A stretch of DNA of 64,000 nt, from positions 17,362,001-17,426,000 of the forward strand of contig CM060734.1 in the NCBI GenBank assembly GCA_030704615.1. The letters are read 5' to 3'. Under the pieces are notes generated by a model. That model did not search any database and was not told where the DNA came from. It saw only the letters and a list, made by a program, of their open reading frames with translations. Origin of the DNA: Takakia lepidozioides. Lineage: Eukaryota > Streptophyta > Takakiopsida > Takakiales > Takakiaceae. The position numbers and the translations under genes are program-made. Below, one piece after another: positions 11,541 through 23,850 of this stretch; the first letter of the stretch is position 1; each line of letters opens with the position of its first letter.

Positions 11541-14372
11541 TTATAAATGATGGCAGGCAGTTATAAAACTTGAGCCTATACCCTAACCCTAAAAGATACC
11601 TTTTTATTGGATGTCATCCATTGACAAAGTGCATCTCGTGCTAAAATGCGACTTTTCGTCCACCCTGCATGACAAATCGAGGAGCTGTGCCCTAAGCGGG
11701 CCGACACATTTCACAGCACAGAACTCGTGCTTCAGGGATCCTCGATGATGCGCCGTGTAAATCTGCTCCCCTGCTGCTACATGGTACTCGTGATGGCTGG
11801 CTCTTGGGATGCGCATTGGCGGTTAGGCAGATTCCTCTCTGGCAGGCGACAAAGCGATGATCGCTTTGCTCAGACCCTCATGGTTCTTTTTAATTTGCAG
11901 CGGCGCTTTTACTCCTCGTTGGGAAGTACTCTATCCCTATTTATCTACATATTACATGCGGCTCTCTTTTTGTATGAGCTATTCTCTGTCTGTAAACACT
12001 TCTACTTTGATTGCGTTCTGTTGGAGACGATCCGTTGGACGCCATGGCGCAGGGCATACCACAAAACACTCCCTGCCACTCACCTGATGCATCCTCACTA
12101 ACACACATCTTTATGTGGTGGTTTTTGGGACGGGCACAGGTGAGGGTCTTCACTTGTGTTGATTTCCTGAAGCTTGCAGTTCCTATTCTTGCAAATGTGG
12201 GTGCTGCTGAGCCTCTTGCCGCTTCAAAACTGCCAGCATACGGATGCAGACCTGCTTCAACTTGGCTCCAATGAGGATCTACTTCTGCTCCTTACCTTGT
12301 TTGTGGTTTCTTGCAACCATATCTACATGGCAAGAGGTAGGGCAGACACGAGAACTCATGGAATACAAATCTACCGATTTATCTACTGTTTTTTTCATGT
12401 TTCAATGCGGGTATAATGTAGCGGTCGGTACCTTGGCTGCACTGAAATTCGGCTCTACAATGAAACCTCTTGGCTGGTTATTAAGACGGACTGTTGTGCC
12501 TTACTAGACAACACACATTCTGCAAGACCTTCATTTCACTTTGATTTCATATGATGGACTGCAAACAGGGGTTTTTGAATTACCTTTCTACCCTGGCAGA
12601 GCTGTTCTTAAGACCCTGGAATACCACTCCAGACTTGTATCTGCTTCAAAAGACTCGGCCTTGTTTTCATTTTATGAATCATGCTTGTGTCTTATGTCTC
12701 GTAAAACAGACATTGTGGTTATTTATAGACTACCAAGCATCACATTGTTGGGCTCTTTTTAGACTACAAACTGTTTTCCCCAAGTGATCTCTTGGGACAA
12801 AAAATTGGTAAGCTCTATATGGTCTCTTAATATACTCCCTATATTGTGCTTGCTTTGCGTCTCCGCTGGCCTGCAATAGAAATAGAAATACCGGATCCAG
12901 ATGTACCAGTATGGGTTGGCTGGAATATGCTTAAGACATGTATGTCTTAATGTTTCAATTTCAATTTTAAGTACTATATGCTTGGCTCTGGAGATTTATC
13001 TGCAATCCGGGTTTTTGAAATGAGATTACAATCTACAAGTATGGTGATGAATATCAAACCCACGGTGCTTTCATGATATGAATGACCAGGAATCCCGCCC
13101 TCCCAACCTGTTTTTTCAGATACCCTGAAATGTAACGAGGTATTCAAATGAGATGGTTAAAAAAAAAGGGGTTGTTAGATGGTGCCCTGTAAAGGGCTGC
13201 ATTGTCTTTCAATGACAATGACCTCAGTGGTCTTGTCCATGTCCTGACATGACATGTATATCTTCCCTCTCTTTATCTGATCAGTGTACTTAGTGGTTTT
13301 TGTACACACCATCTACCCTTCTCCTTTCCTGTTTCGCCTTCTCATTTTGATGTACTAACAATATTTTTTGAAGGGCCTTGGCAGATAGGCAACAAACACA
13401 TTCCAAACTGGAATGATGAACTGAAAGCCCTGGGGTATGAATCTCCCTTGGCCAGGTATGTTCTTCTCCAGCAATAGTATGGTTGATTGATTGGGTATGA
13501 AAAGTAAGGCATCCTTGATGATACCTGAAATAAGCACAGAGCATCTAAAGGACTTTTGAATGCCGATATTATGAGCTAAGCCCTGGTAAGACAGCTTACG
13601 GGAGTATGTGTACACCTTATACATGATCTGGTCAATGCACACTACTTTTGTTAGCTAGTCTCATGTAGCCGATGCCTCATATCAGAATCAGATACCTTAT
13701 GATCGAGTGACTGCCATGTCCTTTGATCAAGTGCTTCTATACTTCTCTTAGATATGGCTTTGCTCCTTGTGGCACCATAAGAAAATACCCAACTCTAATC
13801 TGTTGCTAGAAGATGTTTTGTCTATATCACAGGCATGTTACTACAGACCTGAGCTGCTGCTGTATCTTGACAAGGTTCCTTGAACGAGGTTCCTTCCCTA
13901 GCCTGTTCTTCCGTGTGCAAGAACTTATCGAGAAACTGAAAGGTATTTTCTAAAAACTTGTACCTATCCAGAGCTAAGTATACCACTGAACTCTCTGTTC
14001 TTTTCTCGTGATACTATACCGGTCTTGCTATGATACACTTTATGCCAATGTTTCATTCATGACCCGAGGAAGAGAGGATGTAGGATTCTACTCCCTTGGA
14101 TAATATAATCTAAGGATAGAACTACATGGAAGAGGGGAAACCTTATGAGAAGGGGTCTGGTATGCACTCCCTTACGGGGTGAGTGCATACCACACTCACT
14201 CCGTAAGGTTCTGCCATGCCAGGGGATTGGCCGGTGGGTCCCTCTCTCTCCCTCTCTCCCTCTCCCTCTATAACTCTTTGGATTTCATCTGGCCTTAACC
14301 TTTTTGAGGCCGGTTATTTGGTTTTTCATCCCAATCTTTTTTCATCCAAATTTGGCTGATATTATTGTAGGA
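11541..14372 (-). repeat. Repeat module Y, copy 4 (inverted), split by X copy 2
   Basis: The inverted Y sequence runs to about 11893, is interrupted by X, and resumes at 12957 with TTCAATTTTAAGTAC. In uninterrupted copies these edges adjoin (GGTTCTTTCAATTTTAAG), so X sits inside Y as a discrete insertion. The unit stops abruptly at about 14372. Confidence 0.75.
11894..12957 (+). repeat. Repeat module X, copy 2, inside module Y
   Basis: Near-identical to 4597-5655, apart from scattered substitutions and a small deletion near 12778. Flanking sequence has GGTTCTTTTTAATTTG on the left and TTTCAATTTCAATTTTAAG on the right, which suggests short duplication at the junction. This is direct evidence that X can move or be templated as a unit. 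Confidence 0.75.
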
Positions 14373-15993
14373 TGAGCACGAGATGCACTTTGTCAATGGA
14401 TGACATCCAATAAAAATGTATCTTTTAGGGTTAGGGTATAGGCTCAAGTTTTATAACTGCCTGCCATCATTTATAATAAATGATGGTAAAATTACTATCT
14501 CTTGGATTAAAATAGGTCACCATTATTCATGTAGTTCATCCAGTTTAGATGAAAGAAACAAATGGTAAACCAAGCTTTCTGTACATTAAGTTTCATCATC
14601 CTACAATAATATCAGCCAAATTTGGATAAAAAACCAAATAACCGGCCTCAAAAAGGTTAAGGCCAGATGAAATCCAAAGAGTTATAGAGGGAGAGGGAGA
14701 GAGGGAGAGAGAGGGACCCACCAGCCAATCCCCTGGCATGGCAGAACCTTACGGAGTGAGTGTGGTATGCACTCACCCCGTAAGGGAGTGCATACCAGAC
14801 CCCTTCTCATAAGGTTTCCCCTCTTCCATGTAGTTCTATCCTTAGATTATATTATCCAAGGGAGTAGAATCCTACATCCTCTCTTCCTCGGGTCATGACT
14901 GAAACATTGGCATAAAGTGTATCACAGCAAGACCGGTATAGTATCACGAGAAAAGAACAGAGAGTTCAGTGGTATACTTAGCTCTGGATAGGTACAAGTT
15001 TTTAGAAAATACCTTTCAGTTTCTCAATAAGTTCTTGCACAGGGAAGAACAGGCTAGGGAAGGAACCTCGTTCAAGGAACCTTGTCAAGATACAACAGCA
15101 GCTCAGGTCTGTAGTAACATGCCTGTGATATAGACAAAACATCTTCTAGCAACAGATTAGAGTTGGGTATTTTCTTATGGTGCCACAAGGAGCAAAGCCA
15201 TATCTAAGAGAAGTATAGAAGCACTTGATCAAAGGACATGGCAGTCACTCAATCATAAGGTATCTGATTCTGATATAAGGCATCGGCTACATGAGACTAG
15301 CTAACAAAAGTAGTGTGCATTGACCGGATCATGTATAAGGTGTACACATACTCCCGTAAGTTGTCTTACCAGGGCTTAGCTCATAATATCGGCATTCAAA
15401 AGTCCTTTAGATGCTCTGTGCTTATTTCAGGTATCATCAAGGATGCCTTACTTCTCATACCCAATCAATCAACCATACTATTGCTGGAGAAGAACATACC
15501 TGGCCAAGGGAGATTCATACCCCAGGGCTTTCAGTTCATCATTCCAGTTTGGAATGTGTTTGTTGCCTATCTGCCAAGGCCCTTCAAAAAATATTGTTAG
15601 TACATCAAAATGAGAAGGTGAAATAGGAAAGGAGAAGGGTAGATGGTGTGTACAAAAACCACTAAGTACACTGATCAGATAAAGAGAGGGAAGATATACA
15701 TGTCATGTCAGGACATGGACAAGACCACTGAGGTCATTGTCATTGAAAGACAATGCAGCCCTTTACAAGGCACCATCTAACAACCCCTTTTTCTTTAACC
15801 ATCTCGTTTGATTACCTCGTTACATTTCAGGGTATCTGAAAAAACAGGCTGGGAGGGCGGGATTCCTTGTCATTCATATCATGAAAGCACCGTGGGTTTG
15901 ATATTCATCACCATACTTGTAGATTGTAATCTCATTTCAAAAACCCGGATTGCAGATAAATCTCCAGAGCCAAGCATATAGTACTTAAAATTG
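14373..15993 (+). repeat. Repeat module Y, copy 5 (plus orientation)
   Basis: It begins with the last 90 bp of Y (telomere-like TTTTAGGGTTAGGG near 14427), continues through a nearly complete Y, and stops at the same internal position where X interrupts copy 4 (TTAAAATTGAAA). Junction 14372/14373 is a second orientation switch. Confidence 0.75.
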
Positions 15994-16133
15994 AAATTGA
16001 AACATTAAGACATACATGTCTCAAGCATATTCCAGCCAACCCATACTGGTACATCTGGATCCGGTATTTCTATTGCAGGCCAGCGGAGACGCAAAGCAAG
16101 CACAATATAGGGAGTATATTAAGAGACCATATG
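15994..16133 (-). repeat. Inverted tail fragment of module X
   Basis: About 140 bp match the 3' end of X in reverse complement (GACATACATGTCTCAAGC through AGTATATTAAGAGACCATAT). It abuts a full plus-strand X, so the two form a foldback at the centre of the second palindrome. Confidence 0.7.
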
Positions 16134-17208
16134 GTTCTTTTTAATTTGCAGCGGCGCTTTTACTCCTCGTTGGGAAGTACTCTATCCCTATTTATCTACA
16201 TATTACATGCGGCTCTCTTTTTGTATGAGCTATTCTCTGTCTGTGAACACTTCTACTTTGATTGCGTTCTGTTGGAGACGATCTGTTGGACGCCATGGCG
16301 CAGGGCATACCACAAAACACTCCCTGCCACTCACCTGATGCATCCTCACTAACACACATCTTTATGTGGTGGTTTTTGGGACGGGCACAGGTGAGGGTCT
16401 TCACTTGTGTTGATTTCCTGAAGCTTGCAGTTCCTATTCTTGCAAATGTGGGTGCTGCTGAGCCTCTTGCCGCTTCAAAACTGCCAGCATACGGATGCAG
16501 ACCTGCTTCAACTTGGCTCCAATGAGGATCTACTTCTGCTCCTTACCTTGTTTGTGGTTTCTTGCAACCATATCTACATGGCAGGAGGTAGGGCAAACAC
16601 GAGAACTCATGGAATACAAATCTACCGATTTATCTACTGTTTTTTTCATGTTTCAATGCGGGTATAATGTAGCGGTCGGTACCTTGGCTGCACTGAAATT
16701 CGGCTCCACAATGAAACCTCTTTGCTGGTTATTAAGACGGACTGTTGTGCCTTACTAGACAACACACATTCTGCAAGACCTTCATTTCACTTTGATTTCA
16801 TATGATGGACTGCAAACAGGGGTTTTTGAATTACCTTTCTACCCTGGCAGAGCTGTTCTTAAGACCCTGGAATACCACTCCAGACTTGTATCTGCTTCAA
16901 AAGACTCGGCCTTGTTTTCATTTTATGAATCCTGCTTGTGTCTTATGTCTCGTAAAACAGACATTGTGGTTATTTATAGACTACCAAGCATCACATTGTT
17001 GGGCTCTTTTTAGACTACAAACTGTTTTCTAAAGTACCCCAAGTGATCTCTTGGGACAAAAAATTGGTAAGCTCTATATTTTCTCTTAATATACTCCCTA
17101 TATTGTGCTTGCTTTGCGTCTCCGCTGGCCTGCAATAGAAATACCGGATCCAGATGTACCAGTATGGGTTGGCTGGAATATGCTTAAGACATGTATGTCT
17201 TAATGTTT
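16134..17208 (+). repeat. Repeat module X, copy 3
   Basis: Full X copy between Y copy 5 (plus) and Y copy 6 (minus). Both Y arms end at the same internal site, so X occupies the loop of an inverted repeat with arms of about 1.5 kb. Confidence 0.75.
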
Positions 17209-18992
17209 CAATTTCAATTTTAAGTACTATATGCTTGGCTCTGGAGATTTATCTGCAATCCGGGTTTTTGAACTGAGATTACAATCTACAAGTATGGTGA
17301 TGAATATCAAACCCACGGTGCTTTCATGATATGAATGACCAGGAATCCCGCCCTCCCAGCCTGTTTTTTCAGATACCCTGAAATGTAACGAGGTATTCAA
17401 ATGAGATGGTTAAAAAAAAGGGGTTGTTAGATGGTGCCCTGTAAAGGGCTGCATTGTCTTTCAATGACAATGACCTCAGTGGTCTTGTCCATGTCCTGAC
17501 ATGACATGTATATCTTCCCTCTCTTTATCTGATCAGTGTACTTAGTGGTTTTTGTACACACCATCTACCCTTCTCCTTTCCTGTTTCGCCTTCTCATTTT
17601 GATGTACTAACAATATTTTTTGAAGGGCCTTGGCAGATAGGCAACAAACACATTCCAAACTGGAATGATGAACTGAAAGCCCTGGGGTATGAATCTCCCT
17701 TGGCCAGGTATGTTCTTCTCCAGCAATAGTATGGTTGATTGATTGGGTATGAAAAGTAAGGCATCCTTGATGATACCTGAAATAAGCACAGAGCATCTAA
17801 AGGACTTTTGAATGCCGATATTATGAGCTAAGCCCTGGTAAGACAGCTTACGGGAGTATGTGTACACCTTATACATGATCCGGTCAATGCACACTACTTT
17901 TGTTAGCTAGTCTCATGTAGCCGATGCCTCATATCAGAATCAGATACCTTATGATCGAGTGACTGCCATGTCCTTTGATCAAGTGCTTCTATACTTCTCT
18001 TAGATATGGCTTTGCTCCTTGTGGCACCATAAGAAAATACCCAACTCTAATCTGTTGCTAGAAGATGTTTTGTCTATATCACAGGCATGTTACTACAGAC
18101 CTGAGCTGCTGCTGTATCTTGACAAGGTTCCTTGAACGAGGTTCCTTCCCTAGCCTGTTCTTCCGTGTGCAAGAACTTATCGAGAAACTGAAAGGTATTT
18201 TCTAAAAACTTGTACCTATCCAGAGCTAAGTATACCACTGAACTCTCTGTTCTTTTCTCGTGATACTATACCGGTCTTGCTATGATACACTTTATGCCAA
18301 TGTTTCATTCATGACCCGAGGAAGAGAGGATGTAGGATTCTACTCCCTTGGATAATATAATCTAAGGATAGAACTACATGGAAGAGGGGAAACCTTATGA
18401 GAAGGGGTCTGGTATGCACTCCCTTACGGGGTGAGTGCATACCACACTCACTCCGTAAGGTTCTGCCATGCCAGGGGATTGGCCGGTGGGTCCCTCTCTC
18501 TCCCTCTCTCCCTCTCCCTCTATAACTCTTTGGATTTCATCTGGCCTTAACCTTTTTGAGGCCGGTTATTTGGTTTTTCATCCAAATTTGGCTGATATTA
18601 TTGTAGGATGATGAAACTTAATGTACAGAAAGCTTGGTTTACCATTTGTTTCTTTCATCTAAACTGGATGAACTACATGAATAATGGTGACCTATTTTAA
18701 TCCAAGAGATAGTAATTTTACCATCATTTATTATAAATGATGGCAGTTATAAAACTTGAACCTATACCCTAACCCTAAAAGATACATTTTTATTGGATGT
18801 CATCCATTGACAAAGTGCATCTCGTGCTAAAATGCGACTTTTCGTCCACCCTGCATGACAAATCGAGGAGCTGTGCCCTAAGCGGGCCGACACATTTCAC
18901 AGCACAGAACTCGTGCTTCAGGGATCCTTGATGATGCGTCGTGTAAATCTGCTCCCCTGTTGCTACATGGTACTCGTGATGGCTGGCTCTTG
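17209..18992 (-). repeat. Repeat module Y, copy 6 (inverted)
   Basis: Inverted Y from TTCAATTTTAAGTAC on. It carries small private changes (for example a missing CCCAATC... stretch near 18580). It ends at GGCTCTTGGGA, where it cuts into a Harbinger transposase gene. Confidence 0.75.
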
Positions 18993-19711
18993 GGAGGAGA
19001 TCAGGGATTCCGAATATTATTGGTGCAATTGATTGCACACAAATACGAATCAAGGCCCCAAACACTGACATCAAGTTCGACTACAAGAACAGAAACAAAT
19101 ACTATTCTATGGTTCTACAAGGAGTAGTGGACGCAGATGCAAAGTTCGTGGACATCTACGTTGGAGAACCTGGAAGCATGAATGATGGTAGGGTGTTACG
19201 GAATTCCCCACTATTCCATCTGGCTTCTCAAGGAACCCTATTACGTGGTGAGAACGTAATTCTTGAGAATGGGCACCCAATTCCGCCACTCCTCATCGGT
19301 GACGCCATTTATCCTGCACTCCCATGGCTCATTCCTAGTTACAAGAGGGCTCCCAATGCTCCAGCCCTCTCTAGAGCCAAATCAGTTTTCAATCATCAAT
19401 TATCGAAGGCAAGAATCTTCTCAGAAATTGCTTTTGGACGAATGAAAGGCACATTCAAAGAGGTGGGTTGGAGGAGTGAGCTTGACCTTGATTTTCTGCC
19501 ACAAGTGGTCCATGCCTGTTGCATCTTGTACAACATCTTGGTCGATTTCAAGGAGATTGATTTCGAGGACATCTACAATGAAATGGATGCTCTTGCAGCC
19601 ATCAGGGAGCGAGACAATGTTGCCCACAGTCAAGAACCAGTCGTGGAAAGAGGCCACATAGTTGGTGCAGCTTTGCAGGAGATATTATGCAACCACGTCA
19701 TTAATACATGA
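18993..19711 (+). pseudogene. PIF/Harbinger-type transposase, 5' truncated by module Y
   Basis: Open frame from SGIPNIIGAIDCTQIRI through IGDAIYPALPWLIPSYKR to SEIAFGRMKGTF and VHACCILYNIL, ending at 19711. These are the three conserved blocks of DDE_Tnp_4 (HARBI1-like) proteins: first Asp in GAIDCTQ, second in GDAIYP, Glu in SEIAFGR, so the catalytic triad appears intact. The N-terminal third is missing because module Y ends at 18992. Without a start codon it is not functional as it stands. PIF/Harbinger elements usually pair the transposase with a Myb/trihelix protein; a decayed one lies at 25061-25659. Confidence 0.85.
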
Positions 19712-19853
19712 ATGGAGAAACCGCAAGTCTGCAAGGTTAGCTCCCCAACACCCTGCACAACAATTTCAACATGTTGGTGATCAACAATCTAGCATCATGA
19801 AAAATGTTCAAAAATTGTGGGGTTTGACATCCATGAAGCAAGGTTGTGGAATG

Positions 19854-20911
19854 AACTCCTCGAGGAGATTTTAGTGGAGAGGCTTGCCTGTTCCTGCGGT
19901 GTGTGTGCAAGAAGTGGAGCTCCCTTCCTTGCAACAGGCTAGGCAATGAGAGTGAAAGGCCATATCTGGTGTTCCCATCTGTGGATCCCAAGAAGGCATC
20001 TCTGGCAACTTTTCGTCCTACTTTGTGCAAGTGGTATCACCTTCCTCTGTGTGACCTTAGGCCAAATTTCCCTTCACTACATCTGTGGAAGCCCCGGGTG
20101 ACATATTCCCAATTGCAGCAGATGGAGGGCTTCTGTGCTTCATGACTGGTTTCTCTTCTCCCAACAAAGATGTCCAGTTCATAGTTCTCAACCCCATTGC
20201 CAACACCTGGAAACAGCTTCCCCCTTTCCCTCACAACCGACCTGCAAAACCGCCTTTGGTTTGTGGGATGCATGTGGACAAAAGCTCTAGGACATACAAA
20301 CTTATCTTGGCAGGGCAGATTCTTACCTTTGGAGATGATGAGGCCATGAAGACCCATCTCTATGATTCATCAACACATAGCTGGAAGGTCGGCGGCAATC
20401 TACCTCATGAGGTTTATGGGGTTCAAAAGCAGTGCACTTTCTGGGATGGAAGTTCCACTATGTGCAGTGTTGTGCAAGCCAACTGAGAGCCTACAATGAA
20501 TTGACCAATGAGTGGAGCAACGTTCTGCCAAACATACCTTTTTTCTCAACTACTCCCAGCCTGGTTGCGCAAGACGGGGACATTCTACTGGTGGGTCCCA
20601 TTGGCAAGTCAACAAAGGTTGAGATTATGGAGCTTGATCATCTGAGAACACAGTGGAGAAAGGTGGAGGCGGCACCCCTGAAAGCGGAGGTTGAAGCCTT
20701 CTTCCACAAAATTGTGCCAGCCCCAACGTTGATGTGTGTTGGGCACGGGGACTTAATCTATGTCTCAAAGTCTGGCTCTAATGCAACCATACTCTTTGAC
20801 TTCTCCTGGAGATCCTGGAGCATTCTCCCATGTAGACCCGACGGTGGGAGTACTATCCTAGATGTTAAGGCAGTCTTTACATTCAATCCAACCTTTAGTA
20901 TCCGGGTTTGA
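19854..20911 (+). pseudogene. F-box/kelch protein pseudogene
   Basis: Three pieces in different frames together resemble a plant F-box/kelch substrate adaptor of SCF ubiquitin ligases. First is an F-box remnant (ELLEEILVERLA, then after a frameshift FLRCVCKKWSSLP) and a segment ending near 20060. Second is FPIAADGGLLCFMTGFSS through PIANTWKQLPPFP and STHSWKVGG (about 20090-20486). Third is LRAYNELTNEWSNVLP through LFDFSWRSWSILP (about 20480-20911). At least three frame breaks, plus apparent loss of part of the F-box, make it non-functional. No introns are apparent, which is common in this family. Confidence 0.75.
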
Positions 20912-21492
20912 GCACAGTTACAACAGTTCGATCCCATTGTGTATAACAAATTACAGACGATATTGTAGAGGAATATCTTCAGTTAAGGTGATTGCCAATC
21001 CATGGAGCTTACATGCCACATGGTCAACCAAGATCAACAACTCTACCAAAGTTAGTTCTGTCACTCAACCTCGCGCACTGATGCATGTAGTTTATGCAAC
21101 TTGAAACTGTAGAATGAGGGGCATCTGGTGCACTGGTGTAAATGGAGAAATTTATTGGTTAAATAATGGTAGGATGGAAGCCATGGCTGGAATAGCCATT
21201 AGAAAGAATCTCAATGTGCATGTAGAAACCCAAGAGTGGGAAATTTATGAATCCAACAATTGAATCTACTCTACATTCCTAAGGCAATAACACAGATTCC
21301 TTTTCAGGGATTGGCAAGCTGCTCAGGTTGATTACTATGCTGCCAAAACCCTGGACCTGAATGGGGCTGTGAATGTTCCTCACAACCTTATTCAATCTGC
21401 ACTACACTGAAGTCATCATCATGCTCTCTTGACTAAAGGTGTGAATACTTTGGGGCTTGTAAGAGAAAATAATGAGACATTTGCTCAACCTA
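20912..21492. other. Gene-free spacer
   Basis: Between two pseudogenes. I see no coding similarity, RNA gene or structured repeat here. Confidence 0.4.
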
Positions 21493-23850
21493 TTAGGCAC
21501 CAGAAGGAGCATTAGCTGTGGATGTATCAGCACTCACTAGGGTGATGGAGTGCTTGGCGTCCCCGATCCTAAGTATGTGCTCGCCAACATCCAATGTGCG
21601 AGTGCCATCCTCCTTCACTGTGCTGAGATGTCCGCAGGAATTGATGTTGAATACAAGCTCACGCTGCATGCCTGCACTCAAGTGCACTAGTTGAAACGCC
21701 AGCAGCTGCTTCAATGGAGCTCCATCAACTCCAGCTGTAGGAGGTGTGGAGAATAAAAGTACAGAGTGTTTACCATCCATAGGGCCCTCATTTTGAACGG
21801 TCACACTGACTCTAAAAGTGTTTTTCTCACAGGTACCTGATGCCAGTCAAAAGATCAAAAAATTCATTGACAAATAAAGGCAGATCTTTCAAGCTCCAAG
21901 AAAACCAATAAAGCAAATATCTTGACAACTTTTCACTTTAACACAGTTATCTATGATTTGAGCACGTCTTATCCAAAGATTGTCTCCATGGCAGTAATCA
22001 AAGCGTATAACATTCATGAAGTACCAAACATCCAAGCCTTCCATCTGGGGTGGATCACCTGTATCTTCTTCAGAACACTCAAGTCCCGCCCTTGTGAAAG
22101 ACTCATGGGGATTACAGAGCTGCTGCTGTAAGGTTGGAGCATCCAGAGTAGATGGTGTTGATGCAAATGAATGTGTGAAAGTGGAGTAGCTTGGGCCATA
22201 CCCAAATTCATATATTGTTTCTCCTGTGTAGAAACGGTAGGTGTGACCTGGGTATCCCGTCGAATAGTCAGGATGCATGCTCATATCCGTCATGTCTAAT
22301 TCTGTGTATTCCTCTGGGTACCATGAGACTGGTACTCTCCCTCCTGCAGCAAGAAGCCAGAAGTCAGGAATTTTACTCCGTGCCTCACGTCAAAGAGAGA
22401 AGCAATAGAAGCAAGATCTCCCTGAATCTCTGGAGACACTGAAGGTTTCCAATTCCCAATGCAGACAAGAAATTTCCAATCATGAGGTCTGGAAGATTAC
22501 CAAGTATGTCAGGCATGAAAGGTACATCATTATGTACGTGTCAAATGCTGGAAAGGCCACTTACTTATATCATTTATGAAACTGGGGCAAAGACCACTAT
22601 TACTGAGCTGTCTTGGAGGCTTGGAAGCGGTGCTTTATGGATCCTTCAGGATGCACAATTTTGTGGCTGCATCTTTTCCCTCTTCATGAAGGTCCCAGAG
22701 AAAGGAACCCCACTGTTCGACAGATCAAATGTTTACCCTCACCCATTGCTTTGGTTCCTTTAAGGTGCAAACAAATTGAGTACCTGCTCACCTTTTCCTT
22801 TTCCCATCACACGACATATTTCACTCTCTATATGTTGCAAGCTGACTTAAGTACCTGGATTATGGTCAGATGATCTCAGCTATGGCCTGGCCTCCAGCCT
22901 AACCAGGGTAACCCACCCACAAAATGCTTTGGATTCGGCTGTCATCTTTTGCAAATGATATATCCATGGGTCCCGCTGACATAATCACAAGCACTACCGG
23001 GCATCCGTTGGCATTGCCTGCAACAGCAGAGATCAGATACTGCTGGCTACCAGGTAAAAGTAAGCTGGTCCTATCTTGCCCTTCTGTTTCTTGCACCTGG
23101 GTCAGCCCCACAACGAGAACAACAACATCCGCTTTTGACGCTGCATCCGTGGCAGAGGCGATGAGATCTTCGTCCTGATCACAAGTGGCATCAGAACACC
23201 CAGGTGCATAGAAAACCCTGTCGTAGTCCCCAACCCCTATTTCTGCAAGTCCCTGAAGCGGAGTGATGTATTTGCAGGTATGCCTGCACACAGCCAACCA
23301 TTGTTCAGAATTGTGAGCGCATAGCGATCTTGCTAGCTGTTTGCGAACCTACAGATGCACAACCAAAGTGGAGAGACAAAGAGTTCTGGAATCTCTGACA
23401 TAAAAATATACTATAGATACGAAAGGCAATGTCGCCAGCAACAACAGTGGACACGAAGGCAGCAAAAAGAGGTAGGACTGTGACAGGAGAACTACGAAAA
23501 CAAAACTCCGACCGGCTCGGCAGAGGTGCCAAGACAACACAAATCATAAAAGTGGCGGTTGATAAAGGCTGGGAATATGGCAGGGTCACCCCTGGGAGCT
23601 ACGGAGCTGACCTATATGGAGACAATGAAAGAAAAGGCAGAAAGAGAAATACATTGTCCACGGTAGGCCTACATGCTCCGAGGGACATTGTATAAAACAA
23701 CATAAAGCAAACAAAACCTCGAGCCTATAGCTACATTGACAGACAGAATTAGTGCACATGGAACATATCAATACCTGCATTCAGGGCATCAGCTACAGCA
23801 TCTTCAGGGGTAGGTGTATACCGGATTGATTCATGCATAATCCCAAAGCT
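21493..23850 (-). pseudogene. GH3 beta-xylosidase (BXL-type) pseudogene
   Basis: Cell-wall glycosidase family 3 relic. In gene order: a fragment RYTPTPEDAVADALNAG (about 23783-23850); an exon 22855-23297 with KYITPLQGLAEIG, VVVLVVGLTQVQE, SLLLPGSQQYL and SAGPMDISFAKDDSRI; an exon 22059-22343 (VPVSWYPEEYTE, MTDMSMHP, YRFYTGETIYEFGYG); and the last exon 21493-21836 (MDGKHSVLLFSTPP, LRIGDAKHSI), the Fn3-like end. Junctions 22343/22855 and 21836/22059 keep frame, so introns survive and this is not a processed copy. Defects: TAG at 22899-22901 where the family has Gln (GYPG-Q-AGGQA), a short deletion near 22870, and a frame break before KYITPLQ. The N-terminal catalytic part is lost. Confidence 0.85.
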
